Below, in pieces: positions 10,986 to 23,171 of a stretch of 64,000 bases of DNA (the first letter of the stretch is position 1; each line of letters opens with the position of its first letter). The notes under the pieces are model-generated. The model saw nothing but the letters and a program-made list of their open reading frames with translations. It was not told where the DNA came from and made no database searches. The stretch spans positions 47,389,325 through 47,453,324 of the forward strand of contig QCXZ01000064.1 in the NCBI GenBank assembly GCA_025024175.1. The letters run 5' to 3'. A program made the translations under genes and the position numbers. The stretch is from Rhyzopertha dominica. Taxonomy: Eukaryota; Arthropoda; Insecta; Coleoptera; Bostrichidae.

Positions 10986-12882
10986 CATCTAACGCTATCA
11001 ACAAATAATAATTTACCTAACTACTTGACAACTCCATTTGAAAATTGAATTCAAAATTTACTATCAAGTTGCTGAAAGGTTTAGGCGGAAGCAGCATTTG
11101 CAGTCTAGGAGCTTTCGGTATAAGCGGTATACTCGATGTGGTGTAGCGTAGCAGCTGTTTGTGAATATGCAAATCACTCAGATTGCGTAATCAACCAAGT
11201 CACTCTTTGACGATAGTACAATTTATATATATCTCAATACGTGACGGTTTCGGTATTCCACTAATTTGCTTGACGGAGGGAAATGCAATGTTGCCAATGT
11301 GAACAGCAGTTGGAGCAATAGATCCGTATAAGAACTTTTGAATGAGCAATGCTATTATGATAATAAAAGGAACTGACTGCTGTCATAGAAAACCTAAGCC
11401 TATTATATACCGAGATAAGACGAAAGTGCAGAACTTATTAGGATGTTTATGAAACAGTTAAGCAAGGCAGCATAGATATAAATCTACATAAGACGTAACA
11501 GTTTCCTGAGCACATCGAAATAAAAGAACAAATACAAATTATAACACCTTAAAATATTTGCACTAATTGGCAGCAACGCCTTCTCAGCTTGAGAATAATT
11601 CTTCCGCCATAAATTTTATTAATTCGCTCCAGACCATACACGTCTGGGAACTTAGTAACGAACAACTTCCGCGCCTTGATTCAAACTTCTGAACTCGATC
11701 TTTTATTTAAAACCGGAATTTTTATTATCCCTCGGACCATCTGCCGGAGCCCAAGCGGCCCACGTTTTAATTTTCATTTTCCGGAAAAGTTCAACACACT
11801 TTTGTTCTTATTGTAGGAGGAGGTAGAACGAAAATATGTAGGTACATCAGACGAATATGCGGAGAACTATATCGAATGCAAATGCTTTTTGTGGAATGAT
11901 TAATCTCAGTTAGGGGATTTTTTTAACATTGCCCGTGTGCCATGCAATTAGTAATACTTTCGTTCATAAATTGATTTATAATAAAAAACTTCTTCGCACT
12001 TTGCTTCTGATGTAGAACCGTTGTCCAAACATGTAACCTCTAAATGCCGTGCATTCAAGATTACCGCTGATCTTAAGCAGCTGCTAGTTATCCTTAAAAA
12101 TGGCTGAACTGGGTTCTAATTAAAGGATTTTCTCGTCCCCGTCAGCTAAGAGCATAGCAACAATCCATTAAAGGTGACATACCTAATGGGCTTCAGGACA
12201 GCATTAATACTGACAAAGGCTCTGATATTTGATATATTCAGTAAAAGTAATACACTGTTTTTGTAAATCTAGTTTCAAAGTTTTTTTCACATCTAACTTT
12301 GCTAAAAGCTAAATTAGATTTTTTCCGTAATTTAACTAACAAGTGGTCATTCACACACACACAATGTCAATACAAAAGCTTTACTACGACTGCCATTCGT
12401 CATCTAAGCTCAACAAATTTGCACTCTGTAACCAGCTTCATTATGTACTTGAGGGTCCACTATGTCAAATAATAGACCAAATCGAGTTATCGCACTTGCT
12501 ACCTGACAGTTTTTTTTTAATTCACTGATGACGGCGTAAAAGAAAGAAAAGTTATTGTTATTTGCTGCAAGTACCCGCTAGCGGAAGGTTTCTTTTTCAG
12601 ATTTAATATTTAATTTATACAATTCATCCTGATCTGAAACTATTCCTCTGGTATATACGCTATTTCGTAATATGCACAACAGACCACTTAATTTAATCAA
12701 AAGGGAAATTCCGCAATGGGAGCCAAAGCTTCAAACCCTTCTGCGAATTAAGAGAATAAATTCACTATTCTTTTAGACAAGCGATATTAAACAGAGGTAA
12801 TTTCAAAATTAATCCGTCTCTGTAGGGGAAGATGCAACAGTTGAGCATGTATATCTTATACCGAGATGATGAAGAAGTTTGA
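10986..12882. other. Non-coding stretch
   Basis: No gene recognised. A slightly richer block at 11610-11800 (with ctcggaccatctgccggagc) has no coding signature that I can see. Confidence 0.45.
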
Positions 12883-12890
12883 AAACACAT

Positions 12891-13574
12891 GCCCACGATA
12901 CGAGACTTTAAAAACTCTTGTCTCGTCTTGCTTGGAAATTGAAGTATCGTCTCGAGTATCATCTCGTATCTAAAAGTCTTGTCCCGTCTCATGTCTCGTT
13001 CGTGATATATCATGATATTTCCTATGTACGTGAAATACATATAAAATTAATTCCAGATTTATAGCTATAAACTAAAACAAATCATTATTATTTAGTTGCC
13101 AAGAAAAATGAATATAATATCTAACATTTATTGTACATAGATAAATATCTCCTATATACTTAAACTTTCTAATAACAACAGCAAAATAACAATGAAACGA
13201 AAAGCGAAACGAAAACGCATTCCATTAATGCCATCCACGTATTTGTAACCCTATGTATACCAAATTTCCATCAGTGTCCATAAGGTCCTAACATGGACAA
13301 AGGGCAGCGCGACGTCGATTTCTTTTGTTGAAAGTGTCGATACAGATTGCAGCTGCCGAATAGTTTTTTTCTGCAATTTATTATTGGCTTGCTTTTCGGA
13401 GATGCTATTAGATGGCGACCAAGATTTTATTGTGCCGACTTGAAAATGTAAAATTATTAACTTTATATTTCGCGATACTTTTCGTCTCACAAGGGAAATT
13501 GAAAGTATCGTTTCGAAAACGAGACGAGACGAGACAAGGTCCTCGCAAACGAGAATATCGTGGGTATCACTAGC
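12891..13574. mobile_element. hAT-type MITE, 684 bp
   Basis: The ends are inverted: gcccacgatacgagac at the left against ...gaatatcgtgggtatcactagc at the right, followed inward on both sides by tgtctcgtct and gaaattga.agtatcg blocks. The 8 bases aaacacat flank it at 12883-12890 and 13575-13582. An 8-bp duplication and a right end of the form ctagtgatacccac (read outward to inward) fit the hAT superfamily. The left end lacks about nine terminal bases present on the right. It has no coding capacity. Confidence 0.75.
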
Positions 13575-13582
13575 AAACACAT

Positions 13583-14334
13583 GCGAAAACGTGCTTCTTT
13601 AGCTGACATTGCAAAAGGAAGGGTAAATGAAGGCTGGCTTTACATAACAGAGCCGCCTCAACAGTACCTAGGATACAATGATTTAACCATTAGTCTATGG
13701 AGGACTGGTCTGAACAAGGTATCCTTTGTAAAATGCAGATTCACTACGTTGAATGGTATCGGACTATGAATATTTTGGGGGTTGGCGCAATCAGCTTAGT
13801 CGTGGTGCTGGAAAGTGTAAATTAGCTATGATGTTAAAAGCGTATAGCATTGCAACATGGCTAGAAACAGACAGAATTTTATATGGATCCACACAAAAGG
13901 GCAAATTAATGTGCTAATCTTGAAAATCGTATGGCATTATTTTGTGTAGGAGATTATGTCTGTGGAACCAAAGCTGTTGGTCACGTTTAGAAAACCTGTC
14001 TTATATAGTAATTGCAATAGATTAGATGTCAGGGTTTTGACATATTTAGAAATTTGCCTAACTCTGACATTTCGGTTTAAACTTAAAACTGTAAATCTCC
14101 ACCTCTTCAAAATTTTCCATAAACAAATTGGCCACTTTAGGACTTAAAAGTGAGCCAATTATAAAACATGATTTCTGTTCATAAAAATGGACCTGTTGCC
14201 CCCATTTTTTTATTGCAGAATATGAATCTACATGAAAAAATATAGTTATATTATATAATATGTTATTTTTATTTTTTTGCAAAGCGCTTAGTTAATGCTT
14301 AAAAAAGATTGTTTATGTTTAAATCTTAAATCTC
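13583..14334. other. Non-coding stretch
   Basis: No gene or repeat recognised; small open frames are A+T-driven. Confidence 0.4.
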
Positions 14335-15111
14335 TGACGTCAGCGTTCCCTGGCGCGCTTAGTACGGTGTAACTGTGTGATGTTGCCACGCCATTTCCTG
14401 ATCCTGGCATTCCTGTCTGCCGAGATGAAGTTTCTGAAATCGAAGTCGCAGCAGCGTTGCCATTTTATTCCAAACTCGCAATCGTAATTATGAATTATAA
14501 AAATCTACACGCGAATGGATGTGTTAAACGCGATTCGTTGTTAGTCGTTTTCACTGTATATATTAAAACGTAAAATATATCAAATTAAAATTATAACTTG
14601 CAGCGGATATATCGCAAACAGAATTCATTTTATGGCAGGAGGCAGGAAGGATAAGTTCATATTTCAAGTGATATTAAAACCGGAACAACTATTTATTAAG
14701 TAGGTAAACTCGTTTAAATCTGAGTTACAGCAAGTGTAGCTGCCATTGCATCATTTTATTCAAGTCGCAACCTTTAAATAGCAAAATCGCCTAATTTGCG
14801 TAAAATCGAACGATCTGGCCACACGAATTTCCATTCATGTAAAATTCGTCAATCACGTGTAAGTCAATTTTTGGTAAATTGTCCAAAGATCCCTTCACAT
14901 AATCTTGCACAGTCTATGTTTGAACAACAATGTACTAAGTAAATAAAAACAAAACTTTAACGCGTTCTCAAACCAAAACGTAAACAAAGGTACAAAGGCA
15001 CAGAACCACAGAACATACGCGTGTTCAACAGCGACAAAGGTGTCAAGCATGCAACAGGGCATCCGGCACATTAGCGCAATAGCGGAGTGCGTCTCCAGGA
15101 ACGGTGACGTA
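14335..15111. mobile_element. Candidate terminal-inverted-repeat element, about 0.78 kb
   Basis: The left end tgacgtcagcgttccctggcgcgc faces a right end whose complement reads tacgtcaccgttcctggagacgc. These match well for about 23 bases with a few changes. No target duplication was seen and inner arm similarity is weak, so this is a candidate only. Confidence 0.35.
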
Positions 15112-18100
15112 TCACGAAATATTTGAATTTGGCGGTAAACTTTTAAAGGTAAAAATAAGATACAAAACATTAAAAATATTTTTTCTATTGCCAGCTTCTA
15201 ACTACATTAGGTCCAAGCAAAGTCGCATATGTGTTATAATAACGATTTATTGTCAAGGGCAACAACCCAATTACCGTTCTATAAGAATGAAATAAATTTC
15301 AAATAGAGCTTAAATAATTTGACTATCGTATTACCTATCTGGTCTTTAAGGTCCAGATTTAAAACATCAGTTGATTCAGGTGTAGGTACTTTAGTAAGTC
15401 AAAAAACCATGTCAACATAAAGATTATATCAATTTTTGAAATACATACGTANTCCTATGACAACAACGACGATCTGATGATTTTTGACGAAGCTATGGGT
15501 ATTTTTCAAATAATGCTTTAAATAACAAAGACATTTTATGATCGTTGAAAACATATACCGCCACAAATTCTAGTACGGATGTTAAAGAAAGAACGCTACC
15601 AACCATGGATATAACAATCATGTCGAAGTGCTTTCTCTAAAACAGTCTGTGTCAAAGCTCCGGGACATCCATATATTTCCTGACGTTTCATAAAATTTCT
15701 TATTATGTACCATACAACAAATGTATCTTCAAAACTATATTCTAATAAAAGTGAGCTAAATACCTACTAAGTACTGAGTTCTAAGTATAAGTCGTATAGG
15801 TACATAATATATGTATAAATAGTTGATTGAGATAGATGTAAATAAACTGTACAGTTCCTGAGTATTTAATTAGTAGTGTCGCACCTTCGTATAAAATATT
15901 ACTTTTTAGCGTTACAAATTTGTCGCAAGCTTATTTTGTGTACGAATATCCAGACATTTAATAGGACAGTAAAGTTTCAGACAGAATCTAAAGCCAGTGT
16001 AAGCTACTAACCAGTTTCCATTAACTTTTCAACAGTGGAAGCAAACAACTTTGTGTACTTTGGTATTATTGATGGCTGTTACAAACTACTGTTTCTATTT
16101 CAATGAATACTAGTTAATCTCTACTCTATATGTATATCTACAACTCAAATATAAATAGGTAACGGCTGTACCTATCCGACACATTAGTCTTTGTGTTAGA
16201 AACAAAATGTAATCACAACTACACTAGCTCGTTAGAATACGAACAAGTCAAACACAAAACATCACGTCTTTGCCATTTGCGTTTCCATGTGGAAATTACC
16301 GTGCACCAATTGCGCCCTGTGAGCGATTTACATTAGAAAGAGCTCCAGGTAATAAGCAAACGTCGTTGAATTATGGTTACACATCGCATATATAACTGAC
16401 TACATTCGTCATTCCAACTAAACAATGTACGATAGCTATGTTATAAGCATATAGATTGTAACCGCAGTCTCATGTGTTTGACTTTAGAGGATGTTTGATG
16501 TGGTGAGTGCTTAATTTAAAATAAGCGTGCCTTGTTTGATAGAGCTCCAGTATGTTACGTTGATGTACTTCGTACCGTGTTTATTTACGATAATGAAGAC
16601 TAAGTTGCGGATAGCATAATTTATCTACTCCGCACATACAAGAATCTGTCGCAAGACAACTTGATTAGCAAATACTGAACTTAAGATTTGGTTAGTGTAC
16701 TTGTGTTATCTTTTTGAAATGTTATGCATAAAAAAGCCATAGCTTCTTCAAAAATTCTTCAGATTTCATCGTGCATTTCAAAAACTGGTATTATATTTGA
16801 CGTGGTTTATTTTTTCACGAAAATGTACATATACGAAACGACTGATGTTATTAAATCAAAACTTACTAAAGACCCCTACTTACGAAAACTAAATTATCTG
16901 AGTACAAATAAGAAAATTAAGTCAGTGGTGTTAAGGAGGCTTTATAAGACGAAACGGATGTATTGTTTTGATGTATACAACATGGCACAGACTTAGTTTT
17001 GTTATTATGCTAAAGAACTGCACTCATTGCAGACACCTACAAGGTAAGCTACCGTTCAAAGTACAGGTTCCCCACAGAGACGGGTGGGTAACACTGCTAG
17101 TTACCAATAAATGGTGGCATCGTGTCATCCACAATTATTACTCTCGTATCCGAGTACTATTTAAAATATACTTATTCCCTATGGAACGGTAATTGTTACA
17201 AAAATTAAGCAGGTTGCGCAATAGGTAATCGGCAATTTGTTTACGTAAAAATTAAGTCAATTTAGGTAGGCTTGAATAATAAAAATCTGCTATGGAGTTT
17301 AGCTTTCTTGTATAACAAAAGGTCAGGTCACACAAATCAGTGGAAATAGACAGACATTTACATGCAACATTTCACCACTCACCAACACAAAATATAGTGA
17401 CATTATTTGTTAGAGCTCACCGCATTCCAAGCGAAGGATGCATGGTTACACCGAGAATCTGAACACTATTCCTAACTAAATGTGTGATTTATTCTGATTT
17501 GAAGCTGAGATATATAGTTTTAGAGGTGTTTAATAAAATAACCTATAGAAATTTCTAGAAATTTTAATTAGGATAATGGAAACTATGAACTGGAATTTAG
17601 ACAGACGGTTTTGTAGTTCGAGTAATGTCTGGTTGTTCTAGTTGGTTTCGCTTTATCTGCCAGATACTATTTAGATGTTTTATCTTTGGCAAACCCTATA
17701 GAAGTAATCTGAGCGTCTATTTGATGTTCATTTTAGTGACTGGAAAAAAAAATAATCAACAAGGNTTATTGCNTTGCAACTTGTGGTTGCACAGACCTGT
17801 ATTGATGCGGGGCAAGTTCNTGAGACATTTAGTGTTNTAGTCTTGCTTCTTACTCTTTAACCCAGTTAGGAAACCACGACCTTTTAACGACAGCTCCGTA
17901 TCTTAATGACCTATATTTTATCTACCTTTGACAAGTACTTCATGTATATTCACTGCTAACTGAGGGATATTGCTGCTATATTCTATTCTGTCTGATGAAA
18001 ACTGTCAGTCATAACGTCTCGTAGGTATAGCACATCACTCTCCTACGCCGACGTTTTATTACTGCCAAACATAATCCTCAAGGAATACTAATGTCGCCTT

Positions 18101-18544
18101 TCTACAACTGTCAAAAGTAGTTTAAGTTTAACTGAAAATGTGAATAGTGGAAGAAACTGTAATATTTGTGGATGGGCATTCGCGACATTTAACATTCCCA
18201 ACAACAACAAAATCAGAAATATAACCAGTTCCATTAGAAACTTAAATTGATTCAGTAACCTTATAAAATATCCATAACTTTGTTCATTATATAACCTTAA
18301 ATATTTGGGCATAAAACTCTTGAAATTGTAGCGAAAGAAACATTTGCTTTGTCCCACAATGGTTTTAAAGAGACGTATTGTTAATATATTAATATTACTA
18401 TAACATATCCAATACAAAAACAGGATTCTTCAAATTCAGAACCTTACATACGCAGAATTTAAAATTATTACCATTGGAGACGAAAACTACGTTTCTTAGT
18501 GACAAACAGAAAGGGGGTGGTAGGTGAAATTAGAACAGAAAACA
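15112..18544. other. Long non-coding stretch
   Basis: Open frames up to 109 codons (for example 16724-16996 + and 18088-18417 -) resemble no protein. No repeats were recognised. Several isolated N bases occur around 17765-17837. Confidence 0.45.
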
Positions 18545-18640
18545 GCGTAGCTAGTGACAGTGCTAAGATAGTACGTTTGACTGGTGTTCAAAAGGTCCCG
18601 GGTTCAAATTCCGGTCAAAGCTTGCAATACTTTTTCAGTA
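18545..18640 (+). repeat. tRNA-derived SINE copy
   Basis: An A-box-like gtagctagtgac is followed by tttga-ctggtgt-tcaaa, which forms an anticodon-arm-like stem with a seven-base loop. Next comes ccggg-ttcaaat-tccgg, a TpsiC-like arm containing a B box, and then the tail ggtcaaagcttgcaatacttttt. The acceptor stem does not close, so it is not a working tRNA gene. The same head and tail occur at 5761-5850. Confidence 0.6.
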
Positions 18641-20450
18641 CATGTCTATATATGCCTGTTAAACAATTATGATTATTAAAAGCAATTTATGTCAAGTACA
18701 TGTATCGCTGATCTGGTAAAAGGTGATTTCATATTTGATAACTTTTATGTAAATATACATGAAAGTGTGCAACCAGACAAAACTTGCAAGAAAGTTAGTT
18801 TAAATATGATTCTTTTACTAGCGATTTCTTTAGATGGGCCGAACTCTCCGGCCAAATAGAAAATCTGGTGAATAAGAGGAAGCAAATAAGTTTCAACGCA
18901 AAGTAGAAAGAAATCGTACGAGTATTCATTAAAAGGATAGAAACAAAAGCAAAGTACCTATGTTAGCTGTTGGCCAGCATTATATTAAGAATTACAAAAA
19001 TTTGCATAACAGTAATAATATTTATTTCCCAACAGGAAAAGACACCCAATAACAGGAAGATACAAATAGAAATAAAAATACGTTTTAGCGTACAAAACAG
19101 ACTTAGTTAAATTCCAACAACTAAATAAATTATAAAGAGTCATAATTAACGTCACAGTGATTTGATCGGTAGTTAGCAATGTGCTATAATGTCAATATCA
19201 AGTAAGTGCATTTAATTATAACAATGAGTACTCTTAATTTTAAGACCGCCGGCATTCTAATAGTAGTAGCGCAGTGGTATACGATTGGGTGTCGTTTTTA
19301 GTTTAGAAATGTATTATTTTTGGTACGTCATTAAAAACAGCTAACACTAAGAAGGTTTGTGATATTAGAGTAAAGCCTGTAAACTGTAGGGCTAGCGATT
19401 TCAATGAAGTATCAAAAATTTCGTTACATGATATAACTGCAAAAATTGAAATGTAATAGATAAGAGGGCTACGACCGTAGTCATAATTTTCTTTTACAAG
19501 TGTTTTCACAAATTAATATATTTCGTGATTTATTTATTTAAAACGTCTTTATAATAAACTACTTGTTATAACTTACGTTATACGAGTTGTAGCCTAATTT
19601 AATAATTTTGACGACTGTTATCCTTTAGGTAAATACCTGAAACAAAAAAAAACAAGCATGTAATACAATATATGTCCACAAAGAACATAGTAAAGTATAG
19701 ATCTAGGTAAACTTTCTGGTTACCGATGCTCCAACTAATTGATGCGCTATTAAATGGTTCTAGATAGAGAAGACTTAAAATTAGTAAAAACATGAAAATG
19801 ATATACAAACTCAAAATAAAAAACCCCAACATCAACGTAGTAGAAGCTTCAATATGCTCGCTTATGACTGAACGTAATTTTTAACGAAACAACTTCAGTG
19901 TCTTTAAAACAATCGTATTGGTTGTTTCGGTAATAAATTTGTTTTTTAAGCATGGCTACTCATTGCTCAAAAGCTAATGAATCAATGCGACAGTTGAAGC
20001 GCATAGCATAAAATTCAATAAAACACTAGACTAATGCGATGTTATTAGACCAAGCAATTCAATCGTTTTTTTATCTACCACAGCTCATTAGACGAGCTAC
20101 AATCCAGTTATTGTTTCCTCAATGGAATATCAATACCTCTGAATTGCGAGATTCGATTCGACCTTATTTAAACTTAACCGTTCGCTTATATAAACATCCG
20201 TTTGTTTGTTTAAAATTTGACGTACTCGTTTTTGCCATGACATGATTTGATTTAAACCCAGAATCTTTCTATATAACACTTTGTTGTTATTTATATACTA
20301 GAAAGTAATGCTCGATGTTTCCAAGAGCCATTTTAAAGTAAGCTGATTATTGATGCGACAACATCTGAGTAGCGCTGTCAAACCGAACACCGTAGCTGGA
20401 ATAATCAGAGACGCATTAATGGTAGGGCGACTGCCCTAGGGGCGTACGCA
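18641..20450. other. Non-coding stretch
   Basis: No gene or repeat recognised. Near 19265 an isolated A-box-like gtagcgcagtggtatacg lacks a downstream B box. Confidence 0.4.
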
Positions 20451-21071
20451 CAGTATATTTATATTTATAGACCAAACATTATAAAAAAAGCACAATATTC
20501 CCTAACACAAAATAATTACCCAATAAAACTAATAAAAAGTATAACAAAATCAATCATAATAAATATATATAACAAACATAAATTAAAACAACATCCTATA
20601 AAAAATAACACATACGTATCTGTACCTTATATTCCAAAATTATCCCAAAAGATTCAACACATACTCAAACCACACAACATTACAATTTCACATAAACCAA
20701 TAAATACAACAAAACAATTTTTTACCAAACTAAAAACAAAAACAGCAAAAGAACTAATGACACATACTATTTATAAAATTCCATGTAACAACTGCGACAA
20801 AATTTACATTGGACAAACAAAACAATATTTAAAAGAAAGAATTAAGCAACATAAAAATTACAATAACAATCAACAAACTGCTCTAAGAAAACATGAAATA
20901 GAAAAACAACATCATTTCAACTACGATAATACAAAAATAATAACAACAGAAAAACACACACAGAAAAGATTATTACTAGAAATGATACACATACAGAAAA
21001 ACATAAATAAAGCAGTAAATAACAGAAATGATATAGAAGGACTTAGTAGTATATACCACAATATTATCTAA
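20451..21071 (+). pseudogene. Penelope-like retroelement, C-terminal part with GIY-YIG endonuclease
   Basis: An open frame of about 205 codons ends at TAA (21069-21071). Its first half has the linker typical of Penelope-like elements ('TYVSVPYIPKLSQKI', then 'FFTKLK'). From about 20770 it reads 'IYKIPCNNCDKIYIGQTKQ', followed by 'LKERIKQHK', which is the GIY-YIG nuclease core (IY...YIGQT, conserved R). The 'KRLLLEMIHI' block near the end is also typical. In this family the enzyme nicks target DNA to prime reverse transcription. The reverse transcriptase domain is missing, the usual 5' truncation, so the copy is dead although its remaining frame is intact. The ATG at 20757 is internal and not a true start. 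Confidence 0.85.
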
Positions 21072-21386
21072 TAATAATTAAAATTAACAAATAAGTAACC
21101 CACCAAATAAAACGATAAATTCAAAATTTGGAAACAGTGTATAAAAACAACTACAAAAATTTCAATTAAATACATGACAGTGACACTGACAAAATCAAAA
21201 ATAAACCAAAAAAGAAGTAAAAGCATAAAATTATTTTAATAACCACAACAGAATATGATACATATAATACAGGTAAATAAATTATTATAATTAATTTAGA
21301 TTCTATCATTTTTTATAGTATTTCATTATCAAAGATATATGTTTTATAATTTCAGAATTGTATTATAAAGTAGAAAAAATAATAAA
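21072..21386 (+). other. 3' untranslated tail of the Penelope-like element
   Basis: A+T-rich non-coding sequence between the stop codon and the hammerhead-like motif; presumed part of the same retroelement. Confidence 0.4.
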
Positions 21387-21428
21387 AGCTTGAAAAAGGT
21401 GGAAAATTATCCACCGAAACGTCGCATA
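21387..21428 (+). ncRNA. Hammerhead-ribozyme-like motif at the end of the Penelope-like element
   Basis: The order is cttgaaaa, a stem-loop ggtggaaaattatccacc, then gaaacgtcgc. This matches the hammerhead layout CUGAnGA, stem II, GAAA, cleavage-site UH, with the first core box degraded (CUUGAAA). Penelope-like elements are known to carry short hammerheads in their terminal repeats, which fits the position. Cleavage is doubtful given the altered box. Confidence 0.5.
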
Positions 21429-21814
21429 AAAGAATATAGTTTTAATATTTGGAGTAAACCAGCAAAAGAAGAAAAAAAAAAAATACAAGTATATTTTATG
21501 TTCAAAACCCATTTAATTTTGTGGATCTAAAAGCTATTGCAATATGTGGTATACAATACAATGTAGAAATGGACTTGCAGGACCCTAGCCCGACGGTTAT
21601 CCGAGAGCGTCAGAAATATCTACCGTGTTAGGTTGGTTTAACCAATCAATGACGTTATGTCTATCGTTTTATGGTTTTTTTTCATATACCTTGTAAAATT
21701 TTCTACGAGATGCTTTAATTTTTGTAATGCAATTCGTTTTCGTTACTTACAAAACGTGCATGTGCTCAATGAAACTGCGAATGTCAGATTTTAGTAATTC
21801 ATTTGAATTGCAAT

Positions 21815-23163
21815 TAGGAGCGCCAGCTTTTAGAAAACCTCGTGGGTGCTCATGCTAACATAATCGTGAAAATAGTATCTATGAATCCGTCCAATAGAGC
21901 TCGATAGGTACACATGCAATATGACAGAAATATGTATGTTATAAATAGAAAGATACGTAAGAGGAAAAAATTAAGTACAAAAATGCCAGATTTGTCCTAG
22001 TGCCTTTGTTGGTACCAGCATTAGTCATCGACAAACTATTTTATGAGAGAAACTGTGTTCAATTCACTATAGAATGAGAGAATGTGGAGTACTCTTTTTT
22101 GAAACCAAAGATATACGAAAAAATTATAAAATAATACTGTATTGGTAACGGAAACCAACCTCATCGGGGAGGAATATAAACTACGTCTCAAATCATTCGA
22201 CACAAGTTAAAATAAACTTTGTAAAACAGATGAAACATAGAATTATTAAAATAAAATATTCACAATTTATTGAAAAAAATTTAAAAAAATTAGAAAATTT
22301 ACTAATACACAATTCATACCCGAGAGCGTTGATAAATAAAATCTTCTATTCTACTACTGACTTATCAACACTTCATGTAACGCAAACACAGCTAACGGTA
22401 GTATGCAGAGTGACGTGGGGCAGAGGGTAAATCATGATCCTATGGTTGACAAAAACCTACAAACAGTAGATCATAGAATGTATGTATCCCTACCAAACAT
22501 TACTGGATTGACAAAATAATTATTCAGAACGTTTAAAAAATGAAAACATAAAAATTACAATTGAGAACAAGAAGCATGGCTCAACCCTACTCGCAACACT
22601 AAAATCAAAAATACCTGCAAAATATCATGCAAATGTTCTATAATATATGTTTGGAATGTGAGGATTGTGAAGGCAAGTACACATAGAACAGGTATCACAA
22701 TGGATGGTTAATAGATTGGCCGTCTACAAAAGTGATATAACTAAACAAAGGGATAGATGCTCATTTACTGAACACATGGACATCATATTAAGTGGAATAA
22801 TGTAAAAATTTAGGATAAGGAAAGTAATACAAACAAGAGGTTAATACTTGAAATGGTTCACATATTCAAAATTCCAATATAATAAATATAAAAATCAGAT
22901 ATTAAAAAACTGAGCAACATTTCCACGTACTTGCTTTCACAAGAAATTCTAAAACAAGGCTGGGTGGGCTTGAATCATCTGACAGTACTGTAGACGCTCT
23001 AATTTGATAAATTTGACAAAAAATTCTTTTTTATATCTGTGATAAGTCAGTTTGAATTTATGGTACATGTGTTGAAGCCTATTTGGTCGTGGGTGCTCCG
23101 CACCCACAATTTACTTCTCGTGGGTGCTGGAGCACCCGAGCACCCATGGAGTCGGCGCCCCTG
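21815..23163. mobile_element. hAT-like element hosting a decayed Penelope copy
   Basis: The left end taggagcgccagctt and the complement of the right end, caggggcgccgactcc, are inverted partners of the hAT form CAGGGGCGCC. The 8 bases attgcaat flank both sides perfectly (21807-21814 and 23164-23171). Near the right end the word cgtgggtgct is repeated, and one copy faces it near the left end. No transposase was recognised. The middle (22230-22900) is Penelope-derived sequence. Confidence 0.75.
22230..22900 (+). pseudogene. Decayed Penelope-like element copy
   Basis: Fragments in shifting frames recall the intact-frame copy at 20451: 'LENLLIHNSYPRALINKIFY', 'RMYVSLPNITGLTK', a cysteine-containing 'NICLECEDCEGKY' where the GIY-YIG core should be, and 'KRLILEMVHIFK' near 22840. 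Many stops and frameshifts make it much older than the first copy. Same strand, about 1.8 kb downstream. Confidence 0.6.
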
Positions 23164-23171
23164 ATTGCAAT

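Noticed and set aside
16724..17192. Two overlapping + strand frames of 90 and 74 codons
   Set aside because: No recognisable domain, no splice pattern supporting an exon.
18545..18640. Functional tRNA gene
   Set aside because: The anticodon and TpsiC arms can be drawn, but the acceptor stem does not pair and the same non-tRNA tail occurs in a second copy, so it is a SINE.
19255..19290. tRNA-like A box (gtagcgcagtggtatacg)
   Set aside because: No B box or cloverleaf follows.
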